Part shown: positions 21,743 to 32,013 of the stretch, one piece after another
How the letters are laid out: the number at the start of each line of letters is the position of its first letter
How positions within the stretch are numbered: the first letter of the stretch is position 1
Translations under genes and position numbers: made by a program
The notes under the pieces: generated by a model
Told to the model about the DNA's origin: nothing
What the model saw: the letters and a program-made list of their open reading frames with translations, nothing else
Database searches by the model: none
Assembly (NCBI GenBank): GCA_009763385.1
Contig: CM019826.1
Span: 98,502,848-98,566,847, forward strand
Source: Coix lacryma-jobi var. lacryma-jobi
Taxonomy: Eukaryota > Streptophyta > Magnoliopsida > Poales > Poaceae
Direction of reading: 5' to 3'
Length of the DNA stretch: 64,000 nucleotides

Positions 21743-23652
21743 GCGAACACAAGGTTGATATGTGCCCTTGTGGTTCCCTTCCTGAGTGATGAGCGATCGG
21801 TCAACCGGCTCACTGGAAGGGGTGAGAGGCAACATGTGTCTCTTGGCTGTGTTGATGTGCAAGTGTGGAGCTCAGAGATAGTGGTCGAAGGTGAGGTGAA
21901 GGTCAAGTAGAGACGTGTCGTGCCGACAGACCGGGAGCGGTGAAGGGCAGACGTGAGGCTTGGACTGACGGACTGGGATACCTGAGGACCAGGTGTGGTA
22001 GCTGGCACGTGGCATCGACGAGCCAGAGCATATGGGGATGTGCAGTGCATCGGCCGAGTCAGGAGGAAGGTGATGGCATCGTGACACCTGACGGGAGGCC
22101 GAGAAGGAAGGCGAATGCTCTGTGCCCAGCGTGGAGGCTGGACATGCATCGGCATCGGTGCCGGTGATCGGGGTGTACGAACCACATCCCGTCTATGGTG
22201 CGGGTTTGGTAGTTGAGCCTCTAAAAACTACCCTCGACGGTTTCTGAGTTTGGGCCTCAAAACTCGGGGTGGCGGGTTTCCGAGTTTGGGCCTCAAAACT
22301 CAGCTTGGAGAGGCTGGCGCGGCGGCGAAGCTATCCACGAGGAAGGCGCGGTGGTCGATAGGACAACACATGGCGGCATCCCGAGGCTTTCGTCGAGGCG
22401 AAGCTAAGGATGAGGAAGGCGTGTGGCCATCGGATCAAAACTCATCAGAGTTGGACCGGGATACCCCTAGGGTTGGCGGCTTCGCTCTTGTATCTAGGGG
22501 TAGAAGGGGACTATTGTACTTAGGCTATAAATAAGAGAGGCGCCCCTCCTCTCATTCTTATCCTTGCAGCCATAACTTCTTGAGCTCTCTCTCTCCAGCC
22601 CCCGCTCAGGTTCTAATCATACCTCGCTGCCTGTGATCCGCAGAGTGAGCAATACCTCTGTGTACTGGAGACTTTGAGGAAGTGAGACCGTAATCTCACT
22701 ATTATCTCATGGGTTCGAGACATGGTTGAATTCCCGATCGATTCGCGTTTTCATTCTTGTCTTCGCGTTTCGGTTTTTCCTCTCTCGGAGATTTACCTCG
22801 TTCTCCCTCTCCGTGAGATGATTTGCGATTCAGTTTGAATCAGTTTGTTCTATGTCGTGAGCTCCTTCTTTCGACCGAAGTATTTCTCTCCTAACCTCAC
22901 GAGGACATAGATCGGGCAGAAATCGTGTTCGTTCTCCTTTCTTCCCCCTTTTCTTGTGTTCTTCGGATTTCTCGTGATTGACTTGGTTTGGTGCGATGAT
23001 TTCTTAGGATTAGCACCCCAATACGTAGAAGAACACTTGGGAGAGGTTTGGTTGAAGCCCCATCTAATTTGGTTGAGTTGCAATCGATTTTGGTTTTGTC
23101 CCGAGCAGTTTTTGTGCTTTCTGTTCATCCGCGGACAGTCTGCGCCCCCAGCGACGGACAGTCCGGGAGTCGGGATTTGGTCAGGTCAGTCAGGCGCAGC
23201 CCCCTGACTGTTCACAGTCAAGTAAATGGCGGACAGTCTGCGGTACAAATCCGCGGACAGTCTGGGACCTGTCCAATAGACTTGCAGAACTGTTTGGTTT
23301 TTGTAGTTTTGCCGGCGGACAGTCCGGCACCCACGCGTGGACAGTTCGGGGTTCTACTGCGGACAGTCCGGGACCCTGACCCCGGACAGTCCGCAAACCT
23401 ACAGACTTTGCAGTTTTGCTTCGCGGCTTTGGCACTTGGTTTTGGGCATTCTCTGGTAGTTCCGCTGTACCACTAGGACATCACCTAGGGTATCCACCTA
23501 TTCGTAGGTCGTGAACTCACCGATCGTTTGAGTCTTTGCTTTTGGGGTGATTTTTTGGGACAAGGGCAATCGATTTCATGAGTTAAAATTTGAGGCTCTC
23601 ATTCAACCCCCCCCCCCCCCCCCCCGCCTCTGGTCGCCAATCCGGTCCTTTA
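21743..23652 (+). repeat. Element F 5' LTR (third Sirevirus LTR type)
   Basis: TGCGAACACAAGG to GGTCCTTTA, followed by a perfect PBS, so it is a 5' LTR. Two hairpins near 22245-22305 (CTGAGTTT and CCGAGTTT left arms), a TATA box at 22526, about eight CGGACAGTCCG-type palindromes at 23127-23395, and a run of about 19 C near 23607-23626. Confidence 0.85.
22526..22533 (+). promoter_or_regulatory. TATA box in element F LTR
   Basis: TATAAATA in GGCTATAAATAAGAG, downstream of the hairpins and about 780 bp into the LTR; probable LTR promoter. Confidence 0.65.
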
Positions 23653-23654
23653 AT

Positions 23655-23666
23655 TGGTATCAGAGC
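23655..23666 (+). other. Element F primer-binding site, perfect initiator Met tRNA match
   Basis: TGGTATCAGAGC, followed by CGG, two bases after the LTR end. It is the only unmutated iMet site in the window. Confidence 0.92.
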
Positions 23667-23715
23667 CGGTTAAGGATTTTCTCTACCTTAATCGGTTTTG
23701 GATCCTAAGGGCGAC

Positions 23716-23745
23716 ATGGATCGAGGGAACGACAAGGCTCCCTAT
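23716..23745 (+). pseudogene. Element F gag stub
   Basis: ATG at 23716-23718 encodes MDRGNDKAPY, similar to the gag start of A, B and C, and then stops resembling gag at the F/F2 junction. Only about ten codons survive. Confidence 0.7.
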
Positions 23746-26103
23746 AAGAATACATGTGATGAATGATTGACATTTATGAGGAACGTTTGAGGCTTTTCCC
23801 GGTTGAGTCCATATCTCGCTATGCACGTAATGTTTATGACTAACCGGTGGCGTTGAGTTGTGGCGTGCTACATGTGTTGGTGTGCATGTGCAACATGTGT
23901 CTCTTGGCTGTGTTGATGTGCAGATGTGGAGCTCAGAGACAGTGGTCGATGGCGAGGTGAAGGTCAAGTAGAGACATGCCGTGCTGACGGACCGGGAGCG
24001 GTGAAGGATGGGCGTGCCGTGCGGTGGACGTGCCATGCCGATGGACCAGAGCGGTGAAGGGCGGACGTGAGACTTGGACCGATAGACCGAGAGGCCGGAG
24101 GACCAGCTGTGGTAGCTGGAACGTGGCATCGATGAACATGAGCACATGGGGATGTGCGATGCATCGGCCGAGTCAGGAGGAAGACGATGGCATCGTGGCA
24201 CATGGCGGAAGGTCGGAAATGGGCTTGCGTGCGGCGCAAGTGCCGTCGGCCGAGTCAAGAAGGAAGGCAAAGGCGTTGTGCCTAGCGTGGAGGCTGGACG
24301 TGCATCGGCATCAGTGCCGGTGGTCGGGGTGTGCGAACCACATCCCGTCTACGGTAAGGGTTCGGTAGTTGAGCCTCAAAAAGCTACCCTCGATGGTTTC
24401 TGAGTTTGGGCCTCAAAACTCAGGGTGGCCGGTTTCCGAGTTTGGGCCTCAAAACTCTGGGTGGATGGTTTCCTGGTTTGGGCCTCAAAACCTGGGCTGG
24501 CAGGTTTCCTGGTTTGGGCCTCAAAACCAGGGAGAGGTCCAAAAGGACGGTCGATGCGTGGCGGCATGGAGAGGCTGGCGCGACGGCAAAGCTATCCACG
24601 AGGAAGGCGCGGTGGTTGACGTGATGGCACGTGGCAGCATCCTGGAGCTTGCGTCGAGGCGAAGCCAAGGATGAGAAGGCGCGTGGCCGTCGGATGAAGA
24701 ATGACCGAGTTGGACGGTTTTACCCTCAAGGGGGTATTTGGGTCAGTGCTTCATATGAGGGCGTTTTGGTCTTCAGACGTGCGCCTATATATATGAGAGG
24801 GGGCTAGTTAGGGCAGCCAATCCTTGGAGGTGTCACTCTCATTTTGTTCATGTGAGAGGAGGCTAGGGTTAGAGGAGAGGAGAGGCTCTTGTTCTTGAGC
24901 TTTTTGCCATCCCCACTTTGCTATTGCGAGGAGTGGCTTGTAACCCGACATCGTGTGCTACACAATTCATCATCTTGTAGCAATCCAAGGATCAATTTCT
25001 TACTCCTCTTGGTTGTCTTGATTTTGGATCGAATTCGCGTTTTTGTTCTTCGTGTTTCAGTTTTTCCCCTCTCGGAGATTTGCCTCGTTCTCCCTCTCCG
25101 CGAGATGATTTGCGATTCTGTTTGAATCAGATTGTTCTATGTCATGAGCTCCTTCTCTCCACCGAAGGATTTCCCCTTTAACCTCACGAGCACATAGATC
25201 GGGTCGAAATCGTGTTCGTTCTCCAAACTTTCTCCTTTTCTAGTGCTCTTCGGATTTCTCACGGATGAGTTGGTTTGGAGCGATGATATCCTAGGATTAG
25301 CTTGCCAACACGTAGAGGAACACTTGGGTGAAGTTTAGTTGCAGACTCGTTTGATTTGGTTGAGATCCAATCGAATTTGAGTTTGATACGGGCTGTTTTT
25401 AGGCTTTCTGGGCATTCCCGGACTGTCCGGCAAGGTTGCTATTTTAGTTTTTGAACGGCGGACTGTCCGGACCTCATTCCCGGACTGTCTGGTGTTCAAT
25501 AGCGGACAGTCCGTGATTCACTGGCAGACAGTCCGCCACTGCACAGTTTGGCTATTTTCGTCTATATCTTTTGTGTTCGAGCTCCAATTTGAGATTCGTT
25601 TGTTGCGTTTATTTCCTAGCTTCTTAAGAATCATTCCAAAGTACTTTTTCCACCATTGGTCAAAGTATTTCTGGTCAGACACTTCCTCCTTCTCCATAGG
25701 AGTTAAGTGTTCCGCTTTCGGAGTTTCATCGGTTCTAGCGTCCGTATCTTTTGCATTCGAGCTCCAATTTGAAATCCGTCTATTGCGTTAGTTTCCTAAC
25801 TTCATAATGATCTTTCCAAGGTACTTTTGCCACCAGTTGGACTAAGTATTTTTGGTCGGACACTTTCTTCTTTTCCATAGGAGTGGGGTGTTCTGTTATC
25901 GGAGGATCGATTGTTCTAGGAGCTTGCTTTTCCTACTTTGTGGTGACCCGCTGTGTTCTAAGGGAACATCCACCCAATCATTTGGGTCATGGTCATCACG
26001 GTTGTGGCTCTTAGCTTTTGCGGTGATTTTCTGGGACAAGGGCCATCATTTTACGAGTTGAAATTTGAGGCTCCCATTCACCCCCCCCCCTCTGGTCGCC
26101 AAT
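23746..26103 (+). repeat. Element F2 LTR (left end unclear, right end fused to gag)
   Basis: From about 23889 it follows the F LTR closely; 23746-23888 has only weak LTR-start similarity (AATACATG...TGATGAATGATTGACA) and lacks a clean TG end. It contains four hairpins (24398-24535) including a fifth arm type, CCTGGTTT/AAACCAGG, a TATA box at 24786, and (C)GGAC(T/A)GTCC palindromes near 25425-25535. At its right end the C tract and CTCTGGTCGCC run straight into gag, without PBS or leader. Confidence 0.75.
24786..24794 (+). promoter_or_regulatory. TATA box in element F2 LTR
   Basis: TATATATAT in GCGCCTATATATATGAGAGG, at the position equivalent to the F box. Confidence 0.6.
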
Positions 26104-26515
26104 TCGGTCGTTCACCCTATTTTGATGGGAGGAACTATCCCTATTGGAAGATTCAGATGCGTGCTTATCTCAACAGCATCGGATCTTCTGTGTGGGAGAT
26201 ATGCGAGGATGCTGATTACGTGGTTCTTGCGGCTCGTGTGGGTCAACACCAGATTGACCAGCACGAGGCCAACTCTAAGGCTCGTAATGCGCTTTTGGCC
26301 AACATCTCCCTTCCTGAGTTCGAGCGTGTTTCTGAGCTTCAGACTGCTCGTGAGATCTGGGTGAAGCTTCAGATCTATCACGAGGGGACTGCTCAGGTCA
26401 TGACCAGACTCTTTGAGACAGACAAGCAGGAATATGAGAACTTTGTTCAATTGGAGGGAGAGATGATTGACGCTATGTTCGCTCGTTTCCAAACGATTGT
26501 GAACAAGATGCGTGC
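26104..26515 (+). pseudogene. Element F2 gag fragment
   Basis: About 137 codons of copia gag (SPYFDGRNYPYWKIQMRAYL to FQTIVNKMRAVD), the same domain as B residues 8-145 but clearly diverged (for example LQIYHEGTAQVMTRLFETDK). The start codon, leader and PBS have been lost by deletion, and the 3' end is cut at 26516 by element G. Confidence 0.85.
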
Positions 26516-28373
26516 TGTTGATGGTCCTTAAACACTTGTTTTACCATCAACATTTTACCTAAAAATTCACCAAAAAGGCATGAAAAGTAGTCAAATAGGT
26601 TTCAAAATAACCAAATTCCACATGTCCATAGATTTTTATTTGAATGCAGGATTTGGACCAAATTTGGAGAATGGACCCACCAGGGGCCAAGCCCACTCAC
26701 TAGGGCCCATTTGGGCCCTAGTGGGGTGGCGCCCGCCACCAAGGAGAGGCCCAGACTCTCCCGTGCCACGTCACTGATCCGTGTGACCACCCCAGGGCCA
26801 AATCTTAGCCCTTGGTCACTAGGTCGGTGGCATTGGAGGGCTCAGGAGGGGAGTGGCGTGGATCATGCATGCCGCCATGTTGAATTAAAGAAGCACATGC
26901 TTAATTCTTCTCCACCATTGATCTGAAGGAGGTTACGATCCAAGGGCTCTCATCCATCATCACGTGGATCGATGATGTGGCGGTGGAGTAGCCCCTACTC
27001 CACCTCTCTACTATAAATACCCCCCTAGAGGCATCACTTCATTTCAAGCAAGGAAGGAAGAAGCAAAGAAGAAAGCAAGGCTAAAGCTAGAGAGCTAATA
27101 GCTTAGGATTTAGCCAAGCTTAGGCAAGTAGGTGGCTAGTAGAGCAAGGCATCCTTGCCTCATTGCCCTCGCGGAAGCGCTACTCAAGGCTTAGCTCAAG
27201 AGTAGAAGCGTGCGAGTGATCGGTCCTGGAGTTGGGAAGAGTCTTCATTCATCTCCAGTTTAGGTTTTGCTCTTGTAACTCAAGCACTTTACTATATTCT
27301 AGTTCATCATTTCAAGTATTACTTTATTCTACTTGCCAGTATTGAGTAGTATACTTGATTGATTGCTTGAGTACCTAGCTATCCTACATTTCAATTCACT
27401 TAGCCATAGTAGTTAATCTCTAGTGTGCTTAGTGTTTTATCTTTGACAATAGGTTGCTTAGTTAGTTTAGTGTTTATCTTATTAAGTCAAGTATTTGCTC
27501 TTACGTCCGCAAGGGTGTCTCTATTCTAGGCCAGGATAGAGATAGTTAGAATATAATTAGGTGTGGTGCTTAGTTATAGACTTACCTTCAGATACGGCTA
27601 GACCCCGGATAGCTGTGGTAGCAAGCAGGTGGTGACAGCCCTGTGCGCATTGAATTTCACCACGTAGTTGGTCTACTTTTACAGTAAGGCTAGTACAGTG
27701 GTAAAGGCTAGTATGCCTCTATACTTGACAAGATAGGAATAAAATTATACTTAACTTGCTCGCTTATTTGGCATTTGCCTATCTTGCTTCGTAGTTATCT
27801 AGGAGTAGTTATTAGTTATTAGTTAGTTATATTAGTTATCCTTAGTTATCTTTTCCCCCTATCTACCTATCCATCCACCTTACCTTAACCATTCATTTCA
27901 TCCTTACCTATCCACTCATAAATTCTTTCTAGCCTTTCATCTCCTCTCTTCCCTTCTCTCCTTTTCCCTTTCTTATTCTTTGACTCTCATCCCCTCCTTG
28001 ACTCGACTCATACACCACCCTAGCCTTCCTTTGGGATCAAATAAATCGACACCTGGTACTCCCAGGCGAAGTGCTACTATGATAGTTCTGTGCGCTTGCA
28101 GAATCTCTTCTAGGTAGATTGTAATCTCTCTAGCTAGCTCCTACTAGTGTCGGGATTGACAACCCCATTTGACATTAGTAGATAGCTGCTTTAGCTTCAC
28201 TCCTTTAGGTATAGTGACTGGACTTGCTACAAGCATTTCTGGCACAGTTGCCAGGGATAGATTCCATAGTATACTCCTAGTAACGATGTTAGCAAGTGTC
28301 AACAAGCATTTCTGGGCCGTTACCGGGGATAGTTGCCTAGCTCTATCTTTAGTGAAGTTAAGAACTACCAACA
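26516..28373 (+). repeat. Element G 5' LTR (Athila/Tat-like gypsy)
   Basis: Starts TGTTGATGGTCC inside F2's gag. It ends in CCAACA at 28373 if the perfect PBS at 28382 marks the boundary; earlier ends at about 28230 or 28303 are possible because each is also followed by a PBS-like copy. It contains TATAAATA at 27012, AGTTA-rich repeats near 27805-27850, and a conserved stem-loop block at 27602-27671 shared with H and J. Confidence 0.82.
27012..27019 (+). promoter_or_regulatory. TATA box in element G LTR
   Basis: TATAAATA in CTACTATAAATACCCCCC, a strong plant-type TATA box about 500 bp into the LTR. Confidence 0.72.
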
Positions 28374-28399
28374 AGCATTTCTGGCGCCGTTGCCGGGGA
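28240..28399 (+). repeat. Three tandem tRNA-Asp PBS copies, element G
   Basis: Copy 1 at 28240-28257 (TGGCACAGTTGCCAGGGA), copy 2 at 28313-28329 (TGGGCCGTTACCGGGGA) and copy 3 at 28382-28399 (TGGCGCCGTTGCCGGGGA). Each is preceded by ACAAGCATTTC. Copy 3 matches the 3' end of plant tRNA-Asp perfectly; copies 1 and 2 are degraded. Spacing is about 70 bp. Confidence 0.9.
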
Positions 28400-28560
28400 A
28401 GGCAATCGGTGTATCCTTTGAATCCTTGTCGAATTTATCTTCGCTTAAGCTCCCGCTTAGCGAATCCCATCTTTCCCCATTCTTTCTTTCCTTAGTCCTT
28501 CTTATCTTTTTCCTTCATCTTCTTCAACTTCTTTCTTTCTTATCTCGTTCTACCTTCATG

Positions 28561-29211
28561 ATGGCCAATAAGACCATTCGTGAGTTTTCTGCTCCTTTTG
28601 CCGCCAATGTAGCGACAGGACCAGCCGTGATGGATGCCAACCTCAATTTCAAGTTGAAACTGGCTCTGATCACGATGGTCCAAGCTAGCCCATTATGTGG
28701 CAAAGCTCATGAGGATGCCAATGCTCACCTCCAACAATTTTTGGAGATTTGCGACACCTTCACCATTAAGGGGATAACCCAAGAAGCCATCCGTCTTCGT
28801 CTCTTTCCCTTTTCTCTCCTAGGAAAAGCGAAGCAATGGTTCTATACCAATCGCAACGTTGTAGACACATGGGACAAGTGTTCCAATGCTTTTCTCGCCA
28901 AATTCTTTTCGATGGGCAAGACGAACGCTCTTCGCAACAAAATCTCCAGCTTTATGCAAACAAGCCGAGGAATCTATTCCCGAGGCTTGGGAGAGAATGC
29001 AAGAGTACGTCACTGCTTGTCCACACCATGGTATTAGGACTGGCTGTTGATCAAGAACTTCTACCGTGGCCTAACCCCACTCTCTAGAAGCCACTTGGAT
29101 GCCGCCGCCGGCGGTGCATTCTTTTCTCTGAATGTTGCAGATGCTAAGGCTCTAATAGAGAAGTTGGTGTCGAACCAAGGATGGAATGACGAGAGACTGC
29201 AGCCCCGTAAG
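28561..29211 (+). pseudogene. Element G gag (gypsy gag domain), truncated
   Basis: Starts MANKTIREFSAPFAANVATG; the retrotransposon gag domain follows (NAHLQQFLEICDTFTIKGIT, LGKAKQWFYTN, NAFLAKFFSMGKTNALRNKI). The frame shifts near 28960 and again near 29035, but homology continues (SIPEAWERMQEYVTACPHHG, HLDAAAGGAFF) until I cuts it at 29212. This is the gag type of grass Athila/Tat gypsy elements. The frameshifts mean it does not encode intact gag. Confidence 0.85.
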
Positions 29212-29433
29212 TGTTGACACTTCTTAATGCAATTGCCTATAATAAACTTTAATGAACTGATTCTAGCAAAAGCCCTCAGAAATGTACAGGACACTCCTAG
29301 CATCACTTAAAGTCAAGTTGTCATCCCCAACATGATACTAGAAATGTAATTCATATGTCACACTAGCTCAAAAGATATAAACAAATATTTATCCGCAAGC
29401 GCACAGATAAATATACCTGTTGTAGCAGCATTC
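29212..29433 (-). repeat. Element I 3' LTR, end part (minus strand)
   Basis: On the minus strand this ends ...AGTGTCAACA at 29212. It is separated from the rest of the LTR (37095-38441) by element H. It abuts G's gag, so I inserted there; the left duplication would be GTAAG, and the other end of I is outside the window. Confidence 0.82.
29429..29433. repeat. Target-site duplication CATTC of element H (left copy)
   Basis: CATTC at 29429-29433 is repeated at 37095-37099, exactly outside the two H LTRs. Confidence 0.93.
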
Positions 29434-30779
29434 TGTTGACGCTCACTAATGCTCATAATTAACCATCAACTATTGCATGAAATGACACTAAATGAATCGC
29501 AAAGCATAGTTGTAGGGTTTGAAACTAACAAGTTCCACGAGTTTTGCTGCTCTCACTTGTTTTGTAATACATCCATGTTTTTACCATATAAAACCATCTC
29601 AAGTGATGAATTGGAGCGCACCATTGCGAAGAGCTCGTCGAGACGATCAAAACAGATATATCATTTGCTATATTCGGAGTCCCAGATGAAAAGATATTAA
29701 TTTTGAAGCGAAATCTGCAAAAGAAGGATCTAGAAGACATCAGAAGACACCACGAGGCGGGCCACCACGTGGGCCCACTGGGCCAGACCGACCGGTCCCA
29801 CCCCGGGACCGACCGGTCGGCCACAGAGGCCGTTTCGCCTCCGCCTTCGGGAACCTCCTTCCACCGCCTCCTAGGATGCATCTCCACCGTCCCTGAAGTC
29901 GGTTTGATCCAAGGTCTCGCGTTCCACGCTCCGGGCTATAAAACCAGACCCAGACCCCCCTCTCCAGGCATCTCCATCTTCATTATTCATCTCCACATTA
30001 GAAACTAGGGTTTCCATTAGAAGTAGAGGTCCCTCTAGATGAATCTCTTCTAGTTCATCTAGAATTAGATCTAGTTCTAGTTCTTCTAGTTCAAGTTCGT
30101 CTAGTTCTAGTTGTCTAGTTCATCTAGTTGTAATTAGAGATCGGATTAGAGAGAGGACAAGGAGAGAGCTAAGGAGGAGCCGGATCTGTCGGATCTTCCT
30201 CGACATTGTATTGGTGCAGCATCTAGTTCGTCTTCAAGTAATCTCCAAGTTCTTCATTTACTATTTCCAAGTATTATATTAAATTTTAGTTATTGCTTTA
30301 TTCTATTTACTGGATCTCCGCTCGTATCGAGTGCTCTAGTTATTCGAGGTAATTAGAGTAGTAGACGTTAGTGTAGACGTGGTGTCGGGTTTACCTGAGT
30401 TTGCACCCAGCCCCACGGATAGTTGTGGTAGCCCCAGGTGGTGACAGCCCTGACGGCCGACGTAGTCCACCACGTTCGGGTTGGTGTTTGTAGGACCGTA
30501 GTCAGAGCTTCCTAGCCCCTTTCTCATCCTTTTCTGTGGCTAGTGTTCTGATGTCCCAAAGTAAGTAAAGTTTAGTAAGCCTTTAATTAGATAGACCTTC
30601 TTAGAAAACCCTAAATCTCTCTCTACCCATTTTACCATTCTTTTCTTGGACGTTCTTGATTCTTCTAGTACACTTCACGTTCCCCATGGAAATCGATACC
30701 CTGGAATACTCTCGGGTGAAAGCTACATCGGTATCTGTGCGCTTGCAGATTCTTCTGTGTGTGTTTAAAATACCCAACA
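29434..30779 (+). repeat. Element H 5' LTR
   Basis: TGTTGACGCTCAC to AATACCCAACA. It contains a G-box core CACGTG (29766-29771), a GC-rich inverted repeat around 29785-29822, TATAAAA at 29937, a CTAGTT-rich run near 30040-30130 and the conserved stem-loop block at 30409-30480. Confidence 0.92.
29937..29943 (+). promoter_or_regulatory. TATA box in element H 5' LTR
   Basis: TATAAAA in GGGCTATAAAACCAGACCC; the 3' LTR has the same box at 36245-36251. Confidence 0.72.
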
Positions 30780-30786
30780 AGCTTTC

Positions 30787-30804
30787 TGGCGCCGTTGCCG
30801 GGGA
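30787..30804 (+). other. Element H primer-binding site (tRNA-Asp)
   Basis: TGGCGCCGTTGCCGGGGA, 18 bases matching the 3' end of plant tRNA-Asp, seven bases after the LTR end. Confidence 0.92.
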
Positions 30805-30907
30805 ACGGTAGCCGTGCTAGTTTCGAACCAAGTTGTCCGTGTTTCTTTTCTTTTACCACATTTTTCTCTTACCACCACCTTTACCTCACCACCACACTTC
30901 TTACCAC

Positions 30908-32013
30908 ATGAATTCAACTCCTATCTTTAAATACTCCGCTCCAAAGGGCGAATTGTTGGAGCCACCACCATCATCACATCCTATTCTTACTGATGGCTAC
31001 CAATTTCGTCCCGGCTTTATAGCCATGGTTCGGGAGCAACCCTTCTCTAGGCTAGAAGATGAGAATCCTTACACCCACCTTCGTGAATTTGAGCAATTGT
31101 GTTCTTGCTTGTCTATTGCGGGCATGACACAAGAGACCATTAAATGGAAACTGTTTTCGTTCTCCCTTTTTGGAAGAGCGAAACAGTGGTATGCTCATAA
31201 CGTAAGAGGAGTAGATGGGAATTGGGATGAACTTCAAGACAAATTCTGTCTTGCTTTCTTCCCCCTTTCTCTAATCACTGCCCTTCGAATAGAAATTCTT
31301 ACCTTTCAACAAAAAGAGAAGGAGACACTAGGAGCAGCTTGGGCTAGGTTCAAACACCTTACCAATTCTGGCCCAAACCTTTCCTTGCCAGACCATGTCC
31401 TACACTTTCACTTCTATCGTGGTCTTAACAAGGAAGCTGCTCTACATCTCGATTTAGCTTCTAGAGGATCATTCTCACATAAACTGTTAGTGAAGGAAAA
31501 GCCATCCTTGAGAAAATCCTTGAAAACACTCCTTACACTAGCATTTTTGATGAATTCCCCGAAGAAGAAGTCAAGCCTAACCCCAACCAACACGAGGAGG
31601 AACACACAACCAAATTTGAAATTCCGTCATATCCTTCTAATAATTTGGTTGTCATAGAACCTTCTCTAGATAAAACACCCCACACTTTAGAAAATGATAA
31701 ACCCCATCCTTCGGTGTTCTTCTCTAAAATCGAGGAAGATGATATCAAAGAGCATGGAAGATACTTCATAAACACCGCTTTAAATCCATGCTCATATGAG
31801 ACATCTCCTGATTCAATTGGTATATCTAACATTGTCACACTCGAGATTTTCAACCCCCTCACACTTTCTATTTACAAAAACTTCAAAAGAGTGGTTATAG
31901 ATGCATATGTTTATCACAAATGTTGTAGATCTCGTTGTGCTCTTAAAGTTGGTGTTGGAGGGGAAACCATTTCACCAAATCACATCTTGAAGGTTTCCCA
32001 AAGACAAGCTTAG
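30908..32013 (+). pseudogene. Element H gag-like gene, one frameshift
   Basis: Starts MNSTPIFKYSAPKGEL. The Athila-type gag domain follows (NPYTHLREFEQLCSCLSIAG, FGRAKQWYAHN, WDELQDKFCLAFFPLS, AAWARFKHL). Near 31480 the frame slips, and the protein continues in another frame as an acidic linker (EFPEEEVKPNPNQHEEEH), then a C-terminal region with NPLTLSIYKNFKRVVIDAYV and three close cysteines (YHKCCRSRC), ending at 32013. With the slip, about 370 codons in all. Function by family: particle coat. The role of the C-terminal region is unknown to me. Confidence 0.82.

Noticed and set aside
21541..22185. 214-codon minus-strand ORF in the E/F LTRs
   Set aside because: It crosses the E/F LTR junction and encodes low-complexity Ser/Pro/His peptide; chance frame.
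28382..28399. Sequence matching the 3' end of tRNA-Asp, possible tRNA gene
   Set aside because: Only the 18-base primer complement is present, next to an LTR end; there is no cloverleaf. The same holds at 30787 and 41526.
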